Shown here: in pieces, positions 16,497 to 23,314 of the stretch
Layout of the letters: every line of letters starts with the position of its first letter
How positions within the stretch are numbered: position 1 is the stretch's first letter
Source: Clostridia bacterium
GTDB lineage: Bacteria > Bacillota > Clostridia > Oscillospirales > CAG-382
Length of the DNA stretch: 35,471 nt
Direction: 5' to 3'
NCBI GenBank assembly: GCA_017397805.1
Contig: JAFQHW010000032.1
Location: forward strand, 1 to 35,471
The notes under the pieces: model-generated
What the model was told of the DNA's origin: nothing
What the model saw: only the letters and a program-made list of their open reading frames with translations
The model's database searches: none
Made by a program: the position numbers and the translations under genes

Positions 16497-17338
16497 TCCA
16501 AAGTCATCCTGCCTATCTTACCTGCTCTGTATTCATCTAAAAGACAAGCGGCAAAACGCTCGGTATCCGCAACACCGCCGCGCTGTAAAAAGCCGCGCTT
16601 TCTTGCCATGCGCTCAAGCAGTTCTTCTTTAAGCTCGCCCTCTATCGGTGCAACCTTGTATCTTTGCTCCGTAAGTGCGGGATATTTTTCCAAAAGAAGC
16701 ACCGCAAGCTTGGCACCCAAATCGGTTATATCCAATATATCGTCTTTTATCGCGCCGGTAAACGCCAACTTTTCACCAACGCTCTGGTCTTCAAATTTAT
16801 GCCATAGCAGACCGGGGGTATCAAGCAGTTCGATTCCGCCGGGTGCGCTTATCCACTGGGTAGTGCGGGTAACACCGGGTCTGTCCTCTGCTTTTGCCTT
16901 GGAGGTGCCCGTAAAGCGGTTGATAAACGTGCTTTTGCCCACGTTGGTTATGCCAAGCACCATACCGCGTATTTTCCGCCCCGACATACCCTTATCCGCA
17001 TAACGTTTAAGCTTTTCACTGCACAGCTCTTTTATGGTGGCGGCTATGGCGTTATAGCCCGCGCCGCTTTTACTGTCTATGGCGATTACCCTTGCGCCTT
17101 CGCTTTCGATAAGCCTTTTAAAGTGGGCGGTACGGTTAGGGTCCGCCAAAGAGGTTTTGGTAAGCAAAGTAAGCCTTGGCTTATCTTTGCATATCTCTTT
17201 TAAATCGGGGTTTCTGCTGGACATGGGTATGCGTGCATCCAACAGCTCCACCACAAAATCCGCCGGCACTATACTGTTTATTATGGCGCGCTTTGCCGCC
17301 GCCATGTGCCCCGGATACCAAACTATAGCTTCACTCAT
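16493..17338 (-). CDS. ylqF: Ribosome biogenesis GTPase YlqF/RbgA
   Basis: A 281-residue circularly permuted GTPase needed for late 50S assembly in Firmicutes. The N-terminal VWYPGHMAAAKR matches the family. Motif order is permuted: G4 first (TKTSLAD, residues 60-66), G5 (DSKSGAG, 88-94), then G1 (GITNVGKST, 129-137), G2 (PGVTR, 154-158) and G3 (DTPG, 173-176); a C-terminal helical RNA-binding domain follows. The G4 motif, usually NKxD, reads TKTS here, losing the base-specifying Asp. The start overlaps the lepB stop by four bases. The stop codon lies within the terminal repeat of element D. Confidence 0.95.
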   Translation of the reverse strand: MSEAIVWYPGHMAAAKRAIINSIVPADFVVELLDARIPMSSRNPDLKEICKDKPRLTLLTKTSLADPNRTAHFKRLIESEGARVIAIDSKSGAGYNAIAATIKELCSEKLKRYADKGMSGRKIRGMVLGITNVGKSTFINRFTGTSKAKAEDRPGVTRTTQWISAPGGIELLDTPGLLWHKFEDQSVGEKLAFTGAIKDDILDITDLGAKLAVLLLEKYPALTEQRYKVAPIEGELKEELLERMARKRGFLQRGGVADTERFAACLLDEYRAGKIGRMTLD

Positions 17339-18024
17339 TTCACTTTACCGAACTTAGACATGGGCGATATGCGCAAAAGCACCCTGCCCAAAAGCCTTTC
17401 TTCCTCAAAAAATCCTACCATACGGCTATCGGTGGAATGGTTGCGGTTATCACCCATTACGAAAAGCATCCCGTCGGGCACCGTGAAGGAGGCGTTGCCC
17501 TTTCTGTCAATGGTTACCGCCTTATCCCCCGCAAAACTTCCGCGTACCATAGTCTTCGCTTCTCGGTTTACATAATCTTCCTTGAGAAACTCGCCGTCCA
17601 CGGTTACGCTCCATTCCTCATAATTTATCTCAACCGTTTGACCGCCCACGGCAATAACGCGCTTGATAATGTACTTCTGGCTCAAGCCTTCCACGCCTTC
17701 CGCGTCAAGTACCACGATATCTCCCGTTTCGGGGGTGTAGAACAGATCGGATATTACCAGCTTATCCAAATTCTCCAGCGTGTAGTTCATGGAATCGCCG
17801 TCAACGGTTACAAACCTTAAAACGAAGGCGAAGATAAGCATCATCAACACCAAGGCGTGGCAAAAGGTTTCCATCATGTCAAAGAAATCGGACCAAAAAG
17901 ATTTTTTCTTTTTTTGTTCGCCATCGGCAACTTCCTCAACCGCTGCTTCGCTTACGCCTTCCTCTTCGCTTACGGCAACCGCCTCAGCGTTCTCCTCGTT
18001 ATCGTTCTTAAAAATATCTGCCAT
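17335..18024 (-). CDS. lepB: Signal peptidase I
   Basis: A 229-residue type I signal peptidase. An acidic cytosolic N-terminus of about 40 residues is followed by KKKK, a single membrane anchor (about 53-73) and the catalytic domain. The catalytic dyad is Ser78 in GDSM and Lys121 in YIIKRVIA. The late signature GDNRNHSTDSR is present. Start at ATG 18024, with GGAG 11 bases upstream. The long acidic N-terminal extension is unusual but plausible. Gene order rplS-lepB-ylqF-rnhB is typical of Firmicutes. A terminator-like hairpin and an alternating CA/CG tract lie just upstream. Confidence 0.93.
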   Translation of the reverse strand: MADIFKNDNEENAEAVAVSEEEGVSEAAVEEVADGEQKKKKSFWSDFFDMMETFCHALVLMMLIFAFVLRFVTVDGDSMNYTLENLDKLVISDLFYTPETGDIVVLDAEGVEGLSQKYIIKRVIAVGGQTVEINYEEWSVTVDGEFLKEDYVNREAKTMVRGSFAGDKAVTIDRKGNASFTVPDGMLFVMGDNRNHSTDSRMVGFFEEERLLGRVLLRISPMSKFGKVK

Positions 18025-18051
18025 TACAAAACTGCTCCTAAAAAAATGGTT

Positions 18052-18073
18052 CACACGCGCGCACACGCGCGCG
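18052..18073. repeat. Alternating purine-pyrimidine tract (Z-DNA-prone)
   Basis: 22 consecutive bases of strictly alternating CA and CG steps, made of two near-identical CACACGCGCG units, 28 bases upstream of the lepB start codon. CG/CA runs of this kind favour left-handed DNA under negative supercoiling. Function is unproven. Confidence 0.6.
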
Positions 18074-18081
18074 ATAATACA

Positions 18082-18108
18082 AAAGTGTCCGTGAAAAACA
18101 GACACTTT
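18082..18108 (-). terminator. Hairpin between rplS and lepB
   Basis: On the minus strand AAAGTGTCTG pairs with CGGACACTTT (ten pairs, one G-U) around a T-rich loop, 15 bases after the rplS stop. It is followed by TGTATTAT, a poor U-run, so it probably attenuates rather than fully ends the rplS transcript, letting a fraction continue into lepB. Confidence 0.5.
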
Positions 18109-18123
18109 GTACTCCGCAAATAC

Positions 18124-18465
18124 TTATATCTTTTCCTTAACCTTAGCGTATTTGCCAACCCTGCCACGCAGATAGTAAAGCTTCGCACGGCGAACCTTAC
18201 CACGGCGAACTACAGTTACGTCCTGTACGTTAGGGCTGTGGATAGGGAAAGTCTTCTCAGTACCAACACCGTAGGAAATACGGCGAACGGTAAAGGTTTC
18301 ACTAACCCCGCTGTTTCTCTTTGCAATAACAGTACCCTCAAAAATCTGAGTTCTTGTTCTTGCGCCTTCCACGATTCTCTGATGAACCTTAACGGTATCA
18401 CCTATTTCGAACTTAGGAAGCTCTTTCTTAAGCTGCTCGTTTGTAAAAGCCTTTAACATATCCAT
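18124..18465 (-). CDS. rplS: 50S ribosomal protein L19
   Basis: A 113-residue ribosomal protein at the 30S-50S interface. Family blocks are clear: [18 protein letters not shown] at about 18-35, [31 protein letters not shown], and the [17 protein letters not shown]-terminus. Length is normal. ATG 18465 has AGGAGGAG optimally placed; the upstream in-frame ATG (18486) would precede that site. It has its own promoter and a leader of about 60 bases, which may carry autoregulation as in other L19 leaders, though no specific structure is convincing here. Confidence 0.97.
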   Translation of the reverse strand: MDMLKAFTNEQLKKELPKFEIGDTVKVHQRIVEGARTRTQIFEGTVIAKRNSGVSETFTVRRISYGVGTEKTFPIHSPNVQDVTVVRRGKVRRAKLYYLRGRVGKYAKVKEKI

Positions 18466-18533
18466 AAAAGCTCCTCCTTTTTTCACTACGTTCGTGCTGA
18501 GCCGCAGAGGACCGCAGTATTTAATAACGACTG

Positions 18534-18562
18534 ATTATAGCATATATTTTTTTCTTTTGCAA
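18534..18562 (-). promoter_or_regulatory. Promoter of rplS
   Basis: Minus strand: -35 TTGCAA (18557-18562), 17-base spacer, -10 TATAAT (18534-18539). It is divergent from the cyclophilin promoter 44 bases away. Confidence 0.82.
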
Positions 18563-18605
18563 TACCTTTTTCAAAAAAACTCACGGCATATTGCAAGTAA
18601 AATTG

Positions 18606-18634
18606 TTGCAAAGAGGCGGTTCGTATGGTATAAT
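18606..18634 (+). promoter_or_regulatory. Promoter of the zinc-ribbon cyclophilin gene
   Basis: -35 TTGCAA (18606-18611), 17-base spacer, -10 TATAAT (18629-18634), followed by AGAGGAGGG at 18675-18683 before the ATG at 18691. Confidence 0.82.
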
Positions 18635-18690
18635 ACACAAAAACGCGGCGTTTGTACGGTGCGTTGCGATGACCAAGAGGAGGGTTTAAT

Positions 18691-20394
18691 ATGTATTGCG
18701 GAAAATGCGGCACGAAATTAAATGACAACAGTAAGTTTTGCCACGGTTGCGGAAACAAAGTAGACCGGTCGGGGGATTTGGATACCGTTACGTCCTATGC
18801 CGCACCTGAGCCCCAAGCGGAACCTGCACCCGTATATGCACCTGCTCCCCAAAACGCGCCCAAGAAAAGTAAGGCGATGCTTATAACGGTAATATGCGTG
18901 GTAGTTGCGCTTTTAGCCGCCGCAGGCATTATTGCTTGGCTTGTTTTCGGCGGTGACGGTAAAGCTCCTTCAAAGGATGAAAGCTCAAAAGAAGCTATCT
19001 TTACGGAATCCGAAGAAAGCAGTGAAGAAGGCAGTGAGGAGCTTTCGGAACAGTCTTCTTCCGAGGAGATATTCGTGCCCGATTACGATATTGAGGGCGA
19101 GTGGTGTTGCGAGCTGAAGGACGAGTGGGTTTCCGAGCTTAAAGCATATACCACCTGCCAGCTCTTGCTTGCTTTTGACGGCGAGGGGAATTTCATCTAT
19201 ACTCAGACCGTAGCTTATAACGGCAAGATGGAAAAAGAAGAGCTTGAGGGCACCTACGAGATAAAAGAGCTTATAGAATGCACCGACCGCGAGGGCAAAG
19301 TGGAATACTTTAAGTACGAGGACGGCAAGATATATCACGTGGATTCCGACGGCGAGCCCATGGATGCGTTTGGCACTGAGTTGGTTTTTGAAAGCGGAAG
19401 CGGCACCATAGATAATTGGGACGAGCTCGTTAACGCAGTTCCCACGGCGGCTGAAATAGAGGGCGCGTGGACTTACGAAATAGTTGAGGAATGGAATGAA
19501 GACTATCAAGCTTACATAAGCTATCAGTTCTGCTTGGTGTTTTATGAGGACGGTGAGTTGATAGCTTTCAACGGCGCCGCCGCAAGCGTGGACGGTGTTG
19601 AATATACCGAACCGAATTCGGAGGCCTTGTCTGCCGAATACACCATAACAGACGAAGGTGTAATCGAATGTGATTACGAGGGTGACCTTTTGTACTTCAA
19701 GTATGAGGAAGGGAAGCTTAAAGGTGTTGACGAAAACGGCAACACCTTGGTTTGGCTGTTCGGAGAAGCCTTGGTGCTTGAAAGAGGATACGGCACTTTA
19801 GGTTATTTTGGTGAAGCAGAAGACGGCTCCACTGACGAAAGCGCCTTGGAAATACAGCAGAATTACGATTACAACTTCGATATGACCGTTAAGTATAACG
19901 TGGAGATAGAGGTTAAGGATTACGGCGTGATCAAGCTGGAGCTTGACCCCACCTGCGGCGCCCCCATAACCGTTGATAACTTCCTCACCTTGGTAGAGGA
20001 CGGCTTCTATAACGGTCTTACCTTCCACCGCATTATAGGCGATTTTATGATTCAGGGCGGCGACCCCAATCACGATGGTACCGGCGGCAGTGACAAGGAA
20101 ATTTTGGGTGAGTTTGAGCAAAACGGTGTTAACAATACTCTGAAGCACGGCCGCGGCGTTATCTCCATGGCAAGAGCCACGCCTTTTGACAGCGCCAGCA
20201 GTCAGTTCTTTATCTGCCACAGCGACAGCTTGAGCGTTCAGTCCCTTGACGGACTATACGCAACCTTCGGCATAGTTACCGAGGGGATGGACGTGGTGGA
20301 TGCAATCGTTGCGGATGCCGAGCCTACCGACAGCAACGGCACCATTACCTATGCAGACCAACCCGTTATAACGGAGATACGGATAGTTGAATAG
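18691..20394 (+). CDS. Zinc-ribbon, membrane-anchored cyclophilin-type peptidylprolyl isomerase
   Basis: A 567-residue multidomain protein. Residues 3-20 form a zinc ribbon (CGKC ... CHGC); a Pro/Ala-rich linker runs to about 58; a single membrane helix spans about 62-87; a Ser/Glu-rich linker covers 94-126. Two similar beta-rich repeats follow (about 131-245 and 255-375), each opening with an EGxW block and containing an FxYEDGKI- or YFKYEEGKL-like strand. The C-terminal cyclophilin domain (about 400-567) has FHRIIGDFMIQGGD, GRGVISMA and SQFFI, so the active-site Arg and Gln look intact. Orientation by charge suggests the zinc ribbon inside and the isomerase outside the cell, acting on exported proteins. 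Repeat A2 lies directly downstream. Confidence 0.88.
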   Translation: MYCGKCGTKLNDNSKFCHGCGNKVDRSGDLDTVTSYAAPEPQAEPAPVYAPAPQNAPKKSKAMLITVICVVVALLAAAGIIAWLVFGGDGKAPSKDESSKEAIFTESEESSEEGSEELSEQSSSEEIFVPDYDIEGEWCCELKDEWVSELKAYTTCQLLLAFDGEGNFIYTQTVAYNGKMEKEELEGTYEIKELIECTDREGKVEYFKYEDGKIYHVDSDGEPMDAFGTELVFESGSGTIDNWDELVNAVPTAAEIEGAWTYEIVEEWNEDYQAYISYQFCLVFYEDGELIAFNGAAASVDGVEYTEPNSEALSAEYTITDEGVIECDYEGDLLYFKYEEGKLKGVDENGNTLVWLFGEALVLERGYGTLGYFGEAEDGSTDESALEIQQNYDYNFDMTVKYNVEIEVKDYGVIKLELDPTCGAPITVDNFLTLVEDGFYNGLTFHRIIGDFMIQGGDPNHDGTGGSDKEILGEFEQNGVNNTLKHGRGVISMARATPFDSASSQFFICHSDSLSVQSLDGLYATFGIVTEGMDVVDAIVADAEPTDSNGTITYADQPVITEIRIVE

Positions 20395-20408
20395 ATTTTT
20401 GCTTACAG

Positions 20409-20429
20409 ACCCGCCTGAAAGGGCGGGTT
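20409..20429 (+). terminator. Terminator hairpin, upstream copy (border of A2)
   Basis: Arms ACCCGCC and GGGCGGGT with a short TGAAA loop, 14 bases after the cyclophilin stop. The 21-base unit recurs exactly at 20659-20679, where it is followed by TTTTTT. Here the U-run has been replaced by the start of repeat A2, so this copy has probably lost strong termination. Confidence 0.7.
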
Positions 20430-20657
20430 CAAGCTGATGACAAATTTTGTCATCAGCTTGGCAGAGTGCTGAGAAAGAGCGCAGACAAGACGAACCGAGG
20501 CGATAGCTGTACATCTGTACTGTGAGCCGAGGTTCGTTTTGAACGAAAAAATATAACAAAATACAGAAAAATAAGGAGGTTCGTCCTCCTTATTTTTCTA
20601 CTTCATTGTATTTGTTTGTTTTCTTTTTCGTGCTCTGTGCCTTTGTCAGTGGTCTGA
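20429..20657 (+). repeat. Family A structured repeat, copy A2
   Basis: 229 bp, closely matching A1 module by module: palindrome AAGCTGATGACAAA with its complement (20431-20459), GAAAGAGCGCAGAC, ACGAACC/GGTTCGT stem, the variable-position hairpin AAAAATAAGGAGG/CCTCCTTATTTTT (20567-20597) and the tail ending GTCAGTGGTCTGA. Differences from A1 cluster in hairpin loops. It lies in the orientation of the preceding gene and is flanked by two exact copies of the gene's terminator hairpin. Confidence 0.87.
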
Positions 20658-20658
20658 T

Positions 20659-20685
20659 ACCCGCCTGAAAGGGCGGGTTTTTTGC
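20659..20685 (+). terminator. Terminator hairpin, downstream copy with U-run
   Basis: Same 21-base hairpin as at 20409, now followed by TTTTTTGC, a classic intrinsic terminator for the cyclophilin transcript. It protects the following MinD-like promoter from read-through. Confidence 0.85.
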
Positions 20686-20740
20686 TTTTACCGTTTATAA
20701 ATACTGTCGAAAAATATTGGTGAAACAAGAAGCTTTTTTG

Positions 20741-20769
20741 TTGACAAATATTGTAAAATATGGTAACAT
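20741..20769 (+). promoter_or_regulatory. Promoter of the MinD-like gene cluster
   Basis: Perfect -35 TTGACA (20741-20746), 17-base spacer, -10 TAACAT (20764-20769). It is the only clear promoter found ahead of the ten-gene same-strand run to 32269. Confidence 0.7.
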
Positions 20770-20802
20770 ATCGAATTAGAGAAATAGGGGGGTTATGGCT
20801 TT

Positions 20803-21582
20803 TTGGGCAGAATAATATTTGTCACTTCCTTTAAAGGCGGGGTGGGTAAAACCACCGTGTCCGCTTATATATCGTCAGCTCTTGCCGCCATGGGTAAAAA
20901 CGTTTTGGTGGTGGACGGAGATTACGGTAACCGCTGTATGGACTTGGTTTTGGGTATGGAAAACGCGGCGCTTTTTGACGGGGCAGACGCCATTACCGGC
21001 AAAACATCCGCTAAAAACGCCATCATAAGCCACGATACGGTGGGCAGGCTGTATTTTCTTCCCGCACCCGCGTTTTTCAGCGGCTCCCTTTCACCGGAGG
21101 ATACCTGCGCCTTCTTCGCAAGGCTTAAAGAGGACTTTGACTACGTAATAGTGGATAGCTCTGCGGAGGATACACCCACGTACCGCGCATTTGCCAGAGC
21201 GGCAGAGGATGCGTTGGTGGTAAGCTTGCATCAGTCAACGGCTATCCGCGCGGCGGAGAAAACGGGGGCAATGCTTGCGGAGCTTGGGTTTACCAATATC
21301 CGTTTGGTGGTTAATTGCTTCAACGTCTCGGCGGCGGAGAAAGGCCGGCTTCCTTCCGTGCCGGATATAATAGACAGGGCAAAGCTTCAGCTCATAGGCG
21401 TGATTCCTTGCGACGATAACGTTCCCATTAATCAGGAGCAAGGCTTGTTACCCTTCGTTTCCAAAGGTAAGCTTTTGCCCTACGAGGCGGCTTGTATCAA
21501 TATAGCCAAGCGCTTAACGGAAAAGCGCGTGCCTTTGTTCAAGGACGTGTATAAACCTAAGAAATTAAGAAAATATTTATAA
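20803..21582 (+). CDS. minD: MinD-like ParA/SIMIBI ATPase
   Basis: A 259-residue ATPase. The deviant Walker A KGGVGKTT is at residues 11-18; the MinD-like block RCMDLVLGMENAALFD follows VVDGDYGN, and Walker B is YVIVDSS. The late block QLIGVIPCDDNVPINQEQG is strongly MinD-like. The basic C-terminus (KPKKLRKYL) could bind membrane, but it is not the usual MinD amphipathic helix. MinD positions division or other polar systems; no minC or minE is nearby, so its partner is unknown. The frame opens at TTG 20803, 12 bases after AGGGGGG. An ATG at 20795 lies better placed but in another frame (see findings). The next gene is an mgsA homologue, a neighbourhood I recall from other Clostridia. Confidence 0.75.
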   Translation: MGRIIFVTSFKGGVGKTTVSAYISSALAAMGKNVLVVDGDYGNRCMDLVLGMENAALFDGADAITGKTSAKNAIISHDTVGRLYFLPAPAFFSGSLSPEDTCAFFARLKEDFDYVIVDSSAEDTPTYRAFARAAEDALVVSLHQSTAIRAAEKTGAMLAELGFTNIRLVVNCFNVSAAEKGRLPSVPDIIDRAKLQLIGVIPCDDNVPINQEQGLLPFVSKGKLLPYEAACINIAKRLTEKRVPLFKDVYKPKKLRKYL

Positions 21583-21612
21583 TGCGACTATAATCCGAGG
21601 AGGTAGTTTTTA

Positions 21613-22050
21613 ATGGAAATAGCAATAATAGCCAGCGATAAAAGAAAAGAGCTTATGACGGAATTTTGTATGGCGTATTGCGGTATACTCAGCAGGCACC
21701 ATATTTGTGCTACCGGCACAACGGGAAAATACCTCAGTGATGCTGTGGGACTTAATATTGAGATGCTTCTTGCGGGCTCCCACGGGGGGACCGAGCAGAT
21801 AGCGGCACGTATTTCCTACAACGAGATAGATCTGCTTCTTTATTTCCGTGACACTGCGGATGATAAGGAGTATTCGGACGCACAGCTTAACCTTGTGCGT
21901 ATGTGCGATAAGCAAAATATTCCCGTGGCAACCAATATAGCTACGGCAGAGGCGCTTATCTTGGCGCTTGACCGGGGCGATTTGGATTGGCGTATGCTTG
22001 TGAGAGAAAACGAGGAAGAACAAAAAGAAAGGATAAAAAACCTTGGCTAA
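21613..22050 (+). CDS. Methylglyoxal synthase homologue with altered catalytic residues
   Basis: A 145-residue MGS-like-fold protein, clearly homologous to MgsA: KIAxIAxD-type start, phosphate loop ATGTTGKYL (residues 33-41), GGTEQIA, IDLLLYFRD, IPVATNIATAEALI and the C-terminal RGDLDWRML. Methylglyoxal synthase converts dihydroxyacetone phosphate to methylglyoxal. By gap-free alignment to the Escherichia coli enzyme from memory, Asp71 is replaced by Thr60, His98 by Tyr87, Asp101 by Ala90 and His19 by Ser8, whereas Asp20 is kept as Asp9. Activity is therefore doubtful, and I give no symbol. ATG 21613 has GAGGAGG upstream; the stop overlaps hisS by eight bases. Confidence 0.82.
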   Translation: MEIAIIASDKRKELMTEFCMAYCGILSRHHICATGTTGKYLSDAVGLNIEMLLAGSHGGTEQIAARISYNEIDLLLYFRDTADDKEYSDAQLNLVRMCDKQNIPVATNIATAEALILALDRGDLDWRMLVRENEEEQKERIKNLG

Positions 22051-23299
22051 TATTCAAAAACCAAAGGGCACGATGGATATTTTGCCCGATAAAAGCTACG
22101 TTTGGCAGTATATAGAGAAGAATATAAGAGAGGTTGCCGCCCTTTCGGGTTACGGCGAGATAAGGTTTCCCACCTTTGAGGTGACGGAGCTTTTTGACCG
22201 CGGTGTGGGCGACACTACGGATATAGTTCAAAAGGAAATGTACACCTTTACGGATAAGGACGGCAGAAGTTTGTCCCTTCGTCCCGAGGGTACGGCTTGC
22301 GTTGTGCGCAGTATTATAGAGAACGGGCTTTGCGCTCAGGCAATGCCCTTAAAGCTTTATTATTTAAGCAATTTTTTCCGCTACGAAAAACCGCAGGCAG
22401 GCAGAAGCCGTGAATTTTTTCAGTTCGGTGTGGAAACCTTCGGGGCGGATTCCTCGTTGGCGGATGCTGAAGTAATTCTGTTGGCTTCAGACGTTTTTAA
22501 GCGTTTGGGTGTAAAAAGTGTGGTGCTCAAGCTTAACTCCATAGGCTGTAACGAGTGCCGCGGAGATTTCAGAAGTGCGCTCAAGGCTTATTTCACCGAC
22601 AAAAAGGAAGGCCTTTGCGATACCTGTAAGGGCAGGCTTGAAACCAACCCCCTTCGTATTTTGGATTGCAAGTGTCCCCAGTGTAAGGAGATAGCGGCGG
22701 ATGCACCCAAAACGGTGGACTATCTTTGTGATAACTGCAAGGCGCATTTTGAAGGCCTTAAAGGTTTGCTTGACAAAGCGGGTATTAAGTACGAGGTTGA
22801 CCCCTTTATCGTAAGAGGTTTGGATTATTACACGGGCACCGTGTTTGAGTTTGTTTCCGATATAGGCGCACAGTCCACGGTTTGCGGCGGCGGCAGATAC
22901 GATACGCTGGTAAGCAGTCTGGGCGGTCCCAAGCTGTCGGGCGTTGGCTTCGGTATGGGCATTACCCGTCTTATCGCGGCTATGGAGATGGACGGTGTTA
23001 TTCCCGAAGATCCCTCTGCCCCCGATATATTTATCGCTTCCGCTTGTGCTTCTGCAAGGGAGAGGGCGTATTTACTTACAAGAGAGCTCAGGGCGCTTGG
23101 CTGTAAGGCGGAATGTGAGCTTTGCGGCAGGTCCTTAAAAGCACAGATGAAGTATGCGGATAAGAAGGGCGCTGCTTTTAACATAGTGCTGGGCGACGAC
23201 GAGCTTGAACAAAACAAGGCAAAGCTTAAGAATATGAGAGATGGGGAAAGCACAGAGGTTGCGCTTTCCGCCGATGAAATATATAAAATTATACGTTAA
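22043..23299 (+). CDS. hisS: Histidine--tRNA ligase
   Basis: A 418-residue class II aminoacyl-tRNA synthetase. The N-terminal KGTMDILP (8-15) is the histidyl signature. Motif 2 region FFRYEKPQAGRSREFFQFG is at 111-129, the histidine-A box RGLDYYTGT at 258-266 and GGGRYD at 282-287. A cysteine-rich insertion (CNEC, CDTC, CKCPQC, CDNC between 169 and 232) suggests a structural metal site. The anticodon-binding domain forms the C-terminus. The start is TTG 22043, needed to include the conserved KxKGTxDILP; ATG 22073 would cut it. Overlaps the mgsA-like gene by eight bases; aspS follows 15 bases later, the usual hisS-aspS pair. Confidence 0.96.
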   Translation: MANIQKPKGTMDILPDKSYVWQYIEKNIREVAALSGYGEIRFPTFEVTELFDRGVGDTTDIVQKEMYTFTDKDGRSLSLRPEGTACVVRSIIENGLCAQAMPLKLYYLSNFFRYEKPQAGRSREFFQFGVETFGADSSLADAEVILLASDVFKRLGVKSVVLKLNSIGCNECRGDFRSALKAYFTDKKEGLCDTCKGRLETNPLRILDCKCPQCKEIAADAPKTVDYLCDNCKAHFEGLKGLLDKAGIKYEVDPFIVRGLDYYTGTVFEFVSDIGAQSTVCGGGRYDTLVSSLGGPKLSGVGFGMGITRLIAAMEMDGVIPEDPSAPDIFIASACASARERAYLLTRELRALGCKAECELCGRSLKAQMKYADKKGAAFNIVLGDDELEQNKAKLKNMRDGESTEVALSADEIYKIIR

Positions 23300-23314
23300 G
23301 AGGAGAATATAAAA

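Noticed and set aside
18481-18533. A defined L19-type leader RNA before rplS
   Set aside because: The leader has repeated CCGCAG units but I could not draw a convincing conserved structure by eye.
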